Assembly (NCBI GenBank): GCA_963662175.1
Contig: OY759218.1
Coordinates: 53,265,427 to 53,329,426 of the forward strand
Direction of reading: 5' to 3'
Source of the DNA: Aradus depressus
Taxonomy: Eukaryota > Arthropoda > Insecta > Hemiptera > Aradidae
Length of the DNA stretch: 64,000 nt
Part shown: positions 22,601 through 34,300 of the stretch, in pieces
Numbering within the stretch: the stretch's first letter is position 1
Layout: every line of letters starts with the position of its first letter
Program-made: the position numbers and the translations under genes
The notes under the pieces: model-generated
What the model saw: the letters and a program-made list of their open reading frames with translations, nothing else
Told to the model about the DNA's origin: nothing
The model's database searches: none

Positions 22601-25600
22601 ACAGACTAACATGACAGAATTAGGATCAATTTAAAATATGACGAAGTGACATTGGACTAATATAATAGTATGGATGATAAATTTATTTTTTGGATGAGAG
22701 AATTTTGGTATATGAAGAGTATGGATGAATTTTGGTATAGTTGTGCGTTTAAATTAATTAGGATTTAAATTAATTAGGATTTATATTTTTTTTTAGGATT
22801 AGATTAGATGTTAGGATCAGTATAAAATTAATCTAAGATTATATTTAGGGATTAGTCATCCAAATTTAACATATACAAATTATTTATTTGAGACTTACAT
22901 GTTAATAATGATATTATTGAAAATTAAAACATATACATACAACTGATTTTTTTTAACGAACATAATATGGAAGAAGATAGATTTTTTTTATTATATTTTT
23001 TTATTACAAATGTTAGAAAGATAAAATCAGCAGGCTGAGAGATGCCTAGATCTCTTTGGAGACATGACGAACTTCCTGAGGCCGAGTCAAGGGGACAGAT
23101 TTTCTGTTTCGGAACTGTTCAGCTAGGATACCGGACGTGACTAAATCATAATAATATTATAAATTTGAAAGACGAACGAAACTGTATAGAAGCCTTGAAA
23201 GGATAATATATTATATAAATTGTATGTATGCATACGTTAGTAAATTTTTGTTATTATAAATTCTATTATTTAGACAATTTCATTTATTATTCTGAGTAAC
23301 ATGTTTTTCTACGTAAATTTTTTTATATAGGGAGAGTAGATGAGAATGAGAAGAGTTGTAGGAGCACATTATATAACTTTAGGAATAGGAACAAACAAAG
23401 GGTATATTAATTAGAGAAGTTAATAGAGAAGTTTGAAATTAAATTGCTGATGACATTCTTTTAGACGTCGGGATTATATAGATTTGTTTTGGGAGATATT
23501 ATTTTTAATCCTAGTAAGAAGAGATAGTGATTAATTAGAGATATATATTTTTTTGATCTGTGGGAGATGAGTTTTTTGTGTGTCGACTAGTAAGAACTAG
23601 CGATATATTGGAGATATATATTTTTTTTTCTGCGTGGAAGATGATTTTTGTATGTCGACTAGAAAGAACTAGCGATATATAGGAGATTTATGATGTAGTG
23701 TTGGTTGCCTACCTGAGATAGGAGGAACCGTATTTTTGCTACGTCGACGATGAAGTTATTATTATTAGGGAGTTATTAGTAGAGAAGGAAGTTGAAGTAA
23801 AAAATATGTGATACATTTTTTTTTTAGTTAGGAAGTATGAAGGACGTCTCAAAGAATTTAATACCTCAAAAGACAAGTACTATATATATATTAAATAAAT
23901 TAAATTTGTATTCCTTATTACCCGGCGTGAGGCCTAATTTTGATTGTTTAGTAATATTTTGGAAGTGTGATGAAGTAAAACCGAAGGATTTATTTAATTT
24001 TTATTTCAAGTAAATTTTTTATATACAATCTTTTTATATAATTATTTTGAATACATACAATTGTATATTGATGGTAAAGGCGGAAAGTAAAATTAATTGG
24101 CAATTTCTTAAATCTATATGCAACTTGATTATTTCCAAACTTGATTTCATGACTATGACTGATCCTGTAAATATGTAAAAATTTAGTATTATATTTTTTT
24201 TATGTTCAATTAGTTCAAATTTTTATAAATTTAAGTTAACATTTTCTTTAGGTTAAAGATTAATTGTAAATTTTTAGATTAATATTTGTTTTTGTTTATT
24301 AGAAATTAGGTACGTATATATATAAGTTTAATAATTGTAAATAGTTATAAAAAAATAAAAAATGGGCATATATGTATAAAAAGAGCGTCGAATTGGGCAT
24401 ATAAAAAATAAAAATAAATCAGTGAGTGTAAGTGAGAGAGAGACTTCGATACATCGTTGAGCAATGAGTTGAAGACACCAAGGAGCCAGCCAACATGTGC
24501 GTTTGAGGAGGAAGCTAATCTACCTGTGTATTGGAGGAAGACGTTAATCCATCTGTGTATTGAAGGAGGAAGCTTATCATGTGGATTCGAGGAAGAAGCT
24601 AAATCAACCTGTGTATTGGAAGAAATTAAATCTGAAAGAACTTATATAAAAAAAAAAAAAAAAAAAAAAATTTTGTGAACAAACATTTTTTTTTAAAAAG
24701 AAGGAAAAGGCAAATGTGATGTACACTACGGAACATTTTTTTAATGAATATTTTTATGAATAAAAAGTAATTTTTTTTATTATAATCTAATATCACATAT
24801 ATATTAGATATATATCAAGGTGTTTGAGAAACAAAACAAGAAAACATATAAAAAACAGCTGTGAAATAGTGTTAAAGGTAATGGAGTCGTGAGCTAGCTC
24901 TTAAACGGTGCATGTGGTTTGATATGTTTTAAATAAAAATGAAGTTGAACAATTAGATGAAAGTTGACTGGGGTGGAATTAAAGTGTGAAGAGTTGACGG
25001 GGTCTGGTTTTTGTGGTAGAGGCGTCGAGAAGGTACAATTAATAATATATATTTTTCAATATGCCCAAATAAAAAAAGAAATAGTTTTTTAAGTATTAAT
25101 TTAATGTTTTTGTGCCATTGTAAATTTTTGTTTTGTTTGTTCAAATAAGTTTTTTTTTAAATTTAAATATGTAAATATAGATAATAACCCAAATATTTGT
25201 CCTCTTCAAATTCTATCCTATTCATCTTCCCTGTTGTCCCAGTAGTATCATTTAAAAAACCTTTGGATTAGAAATTAATATTATTTAAAATTATTAAAAA
25301 TTGGTATCTCTTTGTGAATCCAAGTGTAAAGTTTGTTTAATTGAATTTTTTTCGTTGTATACGTGTACTTTCTTAAAAATTGCACGTCTTAAATTATTGA
25401 TAATATTTTTTTAGGGCAATTTTCGGCAAACTACTGTAGAAATTAAAATTTAAATAAACAAAAGAGATCAAATTTCTACAGGAAATGTGGTAGCAAACAA
25501 GTTTTTAATCACAGCGTACATTTTTTTTTTTAACTATGTAAAAAGCTTTGATCTGTTTTTGCTTTATGAAACATTCATAGAAGAGAAAAATTATGATTTT

Positions 25601-26624
25601 TTAAAAAATATATTTAGTGACTTTAAGATTATGTGGGTGCCCGCAATTAAAAGCAGTAATTATGGAAGGGCAAGTGGGGGCATTTATATGGTATTAAAAA
25701 AGATAGTTTAATAAATGAAAATGCTAACTTTGAAAAGGTAGCGAATGTAAATGTTATAAATATTCAAATAAATCAATACAAATTAGTAGTTATCCCGGCT
25801 TATCTAAACTACAATAAAGGGGGAACAGACTTTGCTAGGATCACAGATTTTTTTCAACTTCAGAAAAACCAAAATTATTTAATTTTAGGAGACCTCTATG
25901 CAAGAATAGCAGACAATCAGATAATCCCTGAGGGGCTGCTCGTAGAAAGCACTAAATTCTTGAAAAAGAAAAAACTAAATTACAGGGAATGCATAGCTGC
26001 GTTGGATGGGGAGAACTGGGACGCATTATATCTGTATGTTAAATGTGCCTCCCAATATAGAAAAAGACTTGTAGAGGAATTTAACTTTAATTGAATTCGG
26101 GTAAATGTTTACAGGGAAACTCTATAATATATTATTTTTTATACAATTATAGTTATTTTATGTTTAAATATATTTCATTATATTTGATTTAAGTTAGTAA
26201 CATGACAATTCTCTTTACTTTATTCAAGAAGGTATTTACTTTCATTTTTTAACAATTAAAAATAAAAACTAACTCCACTAACAAGCAAGGAGAGAGGACA
26301 TGTCCAACCCGACAGACGGTCAAAGGACCATTGTCTAATGATGTACTGTTTTTTTAATTTTTTTGGTTTACTTTTCTGTATTTATCTTTCCTAAATAAAC
26401 ATCTTTATCTATCTATCTATCTATCTATATCCACCTAGATTTATAAGTTCACATTAATGCATTTTTATACATCTATAAAATTGTATTGCGACCATCTCAC
26501 TTCAAATTCTGATTCCTGTTAACGCCACTAAGTTAATATAATATATTGTGTTTTTTCTTAAATGTACGTATATACTATCACCTCTTATATGTATCATATG
26601 TATTCTACTGTAAACCCCATTAAT

Positions 26625-26659
<35 letters not shown>

Positions 26660-29600
26660 TTCTTAGTATTGTGGCATAGCCACATGTTATTTTAATATAT
26701 ATATTTTTAAATGTGATAATTTAAAATATATATATGGTTGTGTGATCTGAAAAAGAGCGTTTGACTGTGTAAAAATAAAAATATATACGATAAAATTGGT
26801 GATTGTCAATAATTCGGTTAACAACGCTACAGTATTATATATTTTTTGTTTTTGTATTTTATTTATTGTATTATATTGACAACTCAAATATTTGTAAATG
26901 TTATGTTAAGGTAGGACTTCCCTAGAGGTTGTCTGTCACAGCCTTAGATAATCTCAGGTAATCTGAGGATTGTATAAATATGACAACCATAGCAAACTTT
27001 CATGTTACTTTTCACCTTTGATCTGACCATGGCTTGAGCCGAAAACGGTACACTTTATTTACGTATATATTTTTGTGAAATTAGACAATATAAAAATTAA
27101 ATAAGTTCTTTGTTTTTATTTAAATAATAAATTACCTTATTAAGATGTTTCGTATCAAATCCACCTAATAGCGAAATTACATCGTTGCATATTTCCCAGT
27201 TCAGTCGGCATATAGTGCGATCCATAGCTTCTAGAATGAGCGAGTGATCTAAAACATGGTGTAGATGCAACAGCCTTGCAAAAACCTGCAGTCAGAAGTA
27301 AAAATAATCAAAAAATTGTAATAATAGGAAACCAGGAAACTTAATTACTTAACGCAACGGTTGCAGTACAAAGTTCGGAAAAATAATCCAAATTGTTTTA
27401 ATAAATAAGTTTTAGAAAATATGTGATATGGCCAACCAACAGGACTTTCTTATACCAACCATGCTTTTACAGCTCTCTCTCTCTGCCTTCCCAAAATGAT
27501 TTCATACTGGCGTTATGAAAGTAACATGTTGGCGTCAGTTTTCTCATCGGTTTTCTTTGTTTGATTGTACAGCCTAATTCTAAGAGTGACTTTCTTATAC
27601 GCAATGACACCAGTATGAAATTGTTTTGGGAGGGAGAAAGAGAGTGATCTGTAAAATAACTGTGGGTATAAGAAAGTCTTTATGGCCACATCACATATTT
27701 ATATTATTTTTTTCTTTATTCTTATCCTTTTTTTATTAAAAATACCAATATTAAAAATATATTTTTATAATTTGTTGCTATGCGATACAATTTAAACATT
27801 ACTTTGTAAAACTAATTTTTCGATAGGAAAAACCGTTTTCGGGTCAATCAAGGAAACGTCTAAAAATATGTGTTTCAGAACGACATTTCAGGGTGGTTCT
27901 CGGCATGTATCTCGCGAACCAGGCTATCTGCGAAAAATCGTATTTCATATAAAATGTGTCTTGCAGTTTTCCCTGTATCTTTTACTTGCAACGTTTTCTA
28001 ATTAGATCATAAAATATAAGCGATATATTTTAAAATGTACTTAAGGCCCAAAGTAAAGAGGTCTACATGTGTCTTCTTCATTCAGTAGCTACAATCGTTT
28101 TTGCGTTAAAGCGCTCACCAAGTTCCAATCACATACACCTTCTGTGGGAGAAGACATCATCGCGAAAATCCATCGAAAACTAGATCTCGCATTTTAGGAA
28201 GATTACAACACTTCCTTATACTAAAGATATAAGAAAGTAAATGACTTACAATAAGCCATGAGCTAAGTTTTCCCATCACGTTAAAAATTCCTTTGGTATA
28301 ATTCATGTAAGCAACTGGAGCCATAGCCGCCATTACTCGAATCTTATCATTGTATTCTGGTCTTGAAGACGCCATAACGAAAAAGATGGAAGTTCCTTGA
28401 GAATGGCCAATGTAGGTAATTTGTTTTGCGCCGGTCATTACAAGCATATAATCTATAACCGCTGGCAGGTCGTAATATCCAAGTTCATGAAAACTGAAGA
28501 AAAAAATAAGACAATATCCATATAGTATAGAGGAGTGACCCAAGTTCAATGACCCAAGTTCAATACGACACCCAGAGAGTTACAGTTACAAACATGAAAC
28601 AAAACCAATTTTCACTATTTTTTATCCTAACTTTAAATCCAAACATTGAATCTCTTCCTACTCCATGGGAGGCCGCCCTCTCAACCAAACTCTTACTTAC
28701 GTCCCCAGCTATACCAAGTATAGGGGAAGTTATGTAATCTGTCAACAATTTGTTGCGGAGTTTTCAAAGGAATTTTATGTTTTTCGACCTCTAGATTCCA
28801 AATAAGAAAAAAAAATATCTGTGTGTCTGTGAACACGATAACTCTTGATAGAATAATGTATCGACACAGAATTTTATATGTGAACCCAGAACTCTCTAAC
28901 GACGACATCTTTTGTTTTTCAGCCAAATCGACCAAAGGGAAGAGGGGCTTAACATAAAAACTCTATTAATTGATGATAGAATGAATGTATCGACACAAAA
29001 TTTCATAAGAGAATTCGAAACCATGTGGCATCTCGAAAGAGGGGGAGGGCATAAAATGAGTGCTATCTCTTCAACCATTGATCGGATATGCATGAAATTT
29101 CACATGCTTAGCCCCCTAAGCCCCGTACAACCATAGACCATGTGGCATCTCGAGAGAGGGGAAGGGCATAAAACGAGTGCTATCTCTTCAACCATTGATC
29201 GGATATTCATGAAATTTCACATGCTTAGCCCCCTAAGCCCCGTACAACCATAGACCATGTGGCATCTCGAGAGAGGGGAAGGGCATAAAACGAGTGCTAT
29301 CTCTTCAACCATTGATCGGATATTCATAAAATTTCACATGCTTAGCCCCCTAAGCCCCGTACAACCATAGACCATGTGGCATCTCGAGAGAGGGGAAGGG
29401 CATAAAACGAGTGCTATCTCTTCAACCATTGATCGGATATTCATGAAATTTCACATGCTTAGCCCCCTAAGCCCCGTACAACCATAGACCATGTGGCATC
29501 TCGAGAGAGGGGAAGGGCATAAAACGAGTGCTATCACTTCAACCATTGATCGGATATGCATGAAATTTCACATGCCTAGCCCCCTAAGCCCCGTACAACC

Positions 29601-31221
29601 ATAGACCATGTGGCATCTCGAGAGAGGGGAAGGGCATAAAACGAGTGCTATCTCTTCAACCATTGATCGGATATTCATGAAATTTCACATGCTTAGCCCC
29701 CTAAGCCCCGTATAACCATAGACCATGTGGCATCTCGAGAGAGGGGAAGAGCATAAAACGAGTGCTATCTCTTCAACCATTGATCGGATATTCATGAAAT
29801 TTCACATGCTTAGCCCCCTGAGCCCCGTACAACCATAGACCATGTGGCATCTCGAGAGAGGGGAAGGGCATAAAACGAGTGCTATCTCTTCAACCATTGA
29901 TCGGATATTCATGAAATTTCACATGCTTAGCCCCCTAAGCCCCGTACAACCATAGACCATGTGGCATCTCGAGAGAGGGGAAGGGCATAAAACGAGTGCT
30001 ATCTCTTCAATGATTGATCGGATTTTGATGAAATTTCATATGTAGCATCCCGATAAGCCCCTTTCAGAAAAAAATAGCTTACAAGGAGAGTGAAAACTTA
30101 ATTGATTACAAATAATTAGAGCTGAAGAAGTACATTTCCGGTGATTCACCGACCATTTTTTTTGTCTTCTTTACTTTCAGAAAGTTAAATGAAACAAAAC
30201 ACTAGCACTATCTGTTGGTACGTTCAGAAACCCTGAGCCAGGCGTCAGGTATGTAGAAACACCTGGTCTAGAAATTAGCGTCGTACTATAGAAAAACGTA
30301 TTTCTCAGTACTCTTGATGTACAATAACAAATGACAAAAACATTTGTTTGGCCTAAAGCATTGATTTTTTCTGTGTTAATTCTTTTAAATTGTCTGTAAG
30401 AAAGTAGTGAATTTGGAAACGCGTTTACTCATCGAGTATTAAAATGGATAGCACGGACACCGTTCGACCTGAATCATGAGGGGGAATGTTGAATGTGATA
30501 TTGGCGTATTAAACCACTGAAATGTAATAGAAAAAAAACCTATATTCTGAAGACATTGTTAAAAACTTTATAATAATTGAAAACAGGTGATTGTGGCAAG
30601 GTAGAATGTAGTTAAAATCAAAAATATTATTTTTATTCGCTGTTAGAGTTAGTTATTATGACTCATGTCCGGGCTTTAACTACGAGGTCATATCTCCTAC
30701 TACCAGAGCACTCATTCCTCTCTCTGGTGGACATGAACTCTCTCTACTCTGGGAGTCCTAAATTTTGCCTACCCAGGTTAATTCACCTAAGGTAGGGATC
30801 TTTAACGAGTATCTGACATCGTACAGGTTCGAGACCATCGCTTAACGTCCCATCCGAAGGACGGCGTGCTTAAGTTTATTTTACCTCCCTACATTTCAGA
30901 ATAATGTCAATAGAGTATTTTTTGTTCCAAATGAGGTGTAGAATTGATTCCTGAAGTTTTTCACACCTTAACATAGGACACCCTGTATATAGTACGAGTA
31001 TTATTACAATAATATCGTCATCTTACTGCAAAGAGTCATTGTCAAATCTGACAATTTTTGAGATGTTGAACTATATGTGCCCAAGAAATTATTATGGTCA
31101 TATTTATCACTACAAGTACTCATTTCATGCATAAAAATTTCCATATCAGCTAAAAAAAATAAAAGTATTTTTTATTAAGTGTGCCTAGAAACTTTTTGAT
31201 ATTGCCAAAATTCATTAAGTA

Positions 31222-31303
<82 letters not shown>

Positions 31304-34300
31304 GGTGACACAACTATCTAAAAGAAAATTTTGTGTACTTTTCAATGGTACCCTTAGATCTTCTGTAGCACAAATAGAACTGGAGTTATGTTTACTTTTA
31401 GGTAAAAAATACAATAACAAAAAAAAAAGTGAAATAACTAGAAAACGAAGCGATGAATAATGTCAATAGAGTATTTTTTGTTCCAACTGAGGTGTAGAAT
31501 TGATTTCTGAAGTTTGTTACACCTTAACATAGGACACCCTGTATACAGGCTCGCGACTATCGCTTAACATCCCATCCGAAGGATGGCCAACTCAAGGTTT
31601 TTTCACCTCCCAGATATAGAGAGAGAGGCAGGGTTTCAAACTCGCGATCTTGAGCTCAGTAATCAAACACGATACCTCTGAGCTACTGGCGCACCCTTCA
31701 CAGCTTAGATTTTATTTTTTCATTATTTAAAATGATCTTTATATACATTATTTATTGTTAACTGTAACCTTATAATAACAAGTAACAGTTATCATTACTT
31801 CAGACGTTACCTGAAATTCCAAAAGCGGGGATCAGTGCTGGTCATATTATAATGAGACCTAGAATATGTGTTCCCACGGCTGTTCCCAATCCAAACATCA
31901 TATCCGGCATCAGCCAAAACATAAGCTGAGAAAAAATAGTTATAGATGAAAAAGTGGCCAGTTAGGTCCAAGCAATATTTATTTTTATTTACGTTTCGAC
32001 CTCTTATGGGCCATTATCTTCAGAAACGATTGCTTATAAACATTTCTCATAAATGTTTATAAGCAATCGTTTCTGATGATAATGGCCCATAAGAGGTCGA
32101 AACGTAAATAAAAATAAATATTGCTTGGACCTAACTGGCCACTTTTTCACCTATACCACCACATAGAAAAAAGGTCCCAACCAAAAAACAATGAATAAAA
32201 ATATGCGAATAAGGTTCAGATATGCAAAAATATGTATTTTTAGCGATATATGCAAAAAATTCAAAATAAAAGTAGCTTAAATTGATTCTAGTTAGTTAGT
32301 TACCAATTATGACTCACGCCCGGGCTTTAACTACGAGGTCATATCGCCTACTACCAGAGCGCTCTTTCGTCACTCTGGTGGACATGAGCCCGATTCTATT
32401 GTGGGAGTCCTAGATTTTGCCTACCCTAAATTTTTATTTACCTAGGGCAGGGGTCTTTAACGTGTAACTGACATCGAACAGGTTCGAGACCATCGCTTAA
32501 CGTCCCGTCCGGAAGACGGAGTGCTTAAGTTTATTTTACCTCCCAGATAAAATAAACGAAGAGCCTCGGCCGGTAAATTGATTCAATATGGGCCAAAACG
32601 GAAAGATAATGTTTAAACAGGATGCTGAAGTTAATAGAAAAAAATATGTAAATACATATAAATCACAGCCCTAGTTATAACTAACTAATGTCGTACGTAA
32701 TAGAGACGTTTCACTGCAGTACATAACTATCTAAAACACTTCTGCATGAATAACTTAATAATTATTTGCCGTAACAAAAAACTGATTTTAGAAGAAAAAT
32801 ATCTTAAAAAGTATGTCCATTATAACTCAGGTCATAGTCCAGTTTTTTTTTCACTATTAAACACAATACATTTATTTTCCAAGATTTTTTGGAGCTGAAT
32901 GTCATGAAACAATCAGCGTGACGAAAACGTAATCTTTTCTTCACATATCGAAATTTCACTAAAATATTTTGCACACATAATTTTGATCGTGTATAAAATG
33001 TTACTATTTTTTATTTGTTACCTAGTCCTTGATCTGGGTCGTTGATAACCCAACAGTCCGAACTACACAAAATTCCATGCATGAGTAGGACGGGTTTCGC
33101 ATTCCACATTAAACGTCTTTTGCCCATCGGAATTCGAAAAACAGACAGGATATAACCATCTTCAGTCTGGATTTGATACCTTTCTGCAGGATATCCATTG
33201 TTAATAATACGTTCGTCCTATTGAAAAAAAGAATATATATCCTGGGTATATATTGCTAACCTAAGGATTTTGAAAGCAAAATAAGAGATGTTCAAATAAA
33301 CATGGGTTCAAAAACGCCTCCTTCAAAAGTTATTGTCAAAAAACAACTTTTTTTATTCATTTTATAAAATAACTTTTTACGTACCTATGCGTCTAGACTG
33401 AAAATGTTCTGGTACAAAATTTGTAGAGCAGGAAGAAAACCGCAAGAGTTAACGTGAAGATGGCTCATGTAGTGATTCATTTCACAGGTTGTAAAATAAA
33501 GACGTAGTTAGATCTCTAACCGATTTTATTATTTCTAGCCAGCTTTCAAGGTTGCCCTCATCATGCTGTCTGATGAAAATCACAATTTTTTTTTAAAATG
33601 AGTAAAATAAAACTGTTATAAATAATCTAGACAAAAATAATCTACAATTTCAAGGATGGGGACAAACACATTTTTCCTGTTGCCCTCAGAAGTCACAAGT
33701 TAATTATTCATTTATCTATTTAAATTGTTATGTTTAAAAAATGTTTTATCGGACAACCTGATGATGAGGGGGAAAAAATCAAAAAACCCGTCATTAGGAT
33801 GTTTTATGTTGAGACAAATGCAGTTTTCAGATTGGAAATCTGTTGATTTTTACTAGGCAAAAAACAAAGTAGTTGTCCTTCTTTTTTGCATAGGAAAAAT
33901 TAACCGATTTCCCGTATTCGTATTCAAAGATGCAGCTTGCGACAAAAGATGCACATGCTACCTGCCCTCCTCCCATCTGATCTGTGTCGAAAACGTGTAT
34001 TTACATCCTCGGCATTTGTGTATCCAGAACCCCATAAAGACGACACCTATTTTTTTCAGCCAAATGGATGGGGGTTAGGGGGGGGGATCGAAACACAAAA
34101 ATTCTAATAACTGCCGATATAATAAATATATCAACAAGAAATTTAGAACGAGGGCATTCGGAAGTCCTTGTGTTAATTAACTACCTATTGATTTTAAGTC
34201 CAAACGGTCGATTGGTTTTAGAGGGAGAGCGAACACTTAATTGATTAATTCGTGTTGGTAAAATGCATTGCTTGCAATTCACCGAAGACTTTCTGTTATT

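Larger units (their letters stand above)
20334..25513 (+). mobile_element. Pol-less LTR retrotransposon nested in LINE copy B
   Basis: Two direct repeats of about 800 bp (20334-21134 and 24715-25513) begin TGTGATG and end AATCACA. They bracket a 3.6-kb interior, and the 4-bp duplication GCGT flanks the unit (20330-20333 and 25514-25517). The LTRs differ at about six positions by eye, so insertion was recent. The interior carries one 380-codon coiled-coil frame and about 2.2 kb without coding. No protease, reverse transcriptase, RNase H or integrase motif was found. A purine tract precedes the right LTR. It is most probably a non-autonomous LTR element. A diverged partial LTR of the same family lies at 38085-38606. 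Confidence 0.9.
19405..26425 (+). mobile_element. LINE copy B, 5'-truncated, interrupted by an LTR element
   Basis: The target duplication TATATCCACCTAGA (19391-19404 and 26426-26439) defines the insertion into LIP1 intron 5. The LINE starts inside ORF1 (5' truncation) and ends with the same 3' UTR as copy A plus a (TATC)n tail at about 26406-26427. A 5,180-bp LTR element is inserted within its ORF2 start. The LINE's own sequence is only about 1.84 kb because much of ORF2 is also deleted. It lies antisense to LIP1. Confidence 0.93.
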
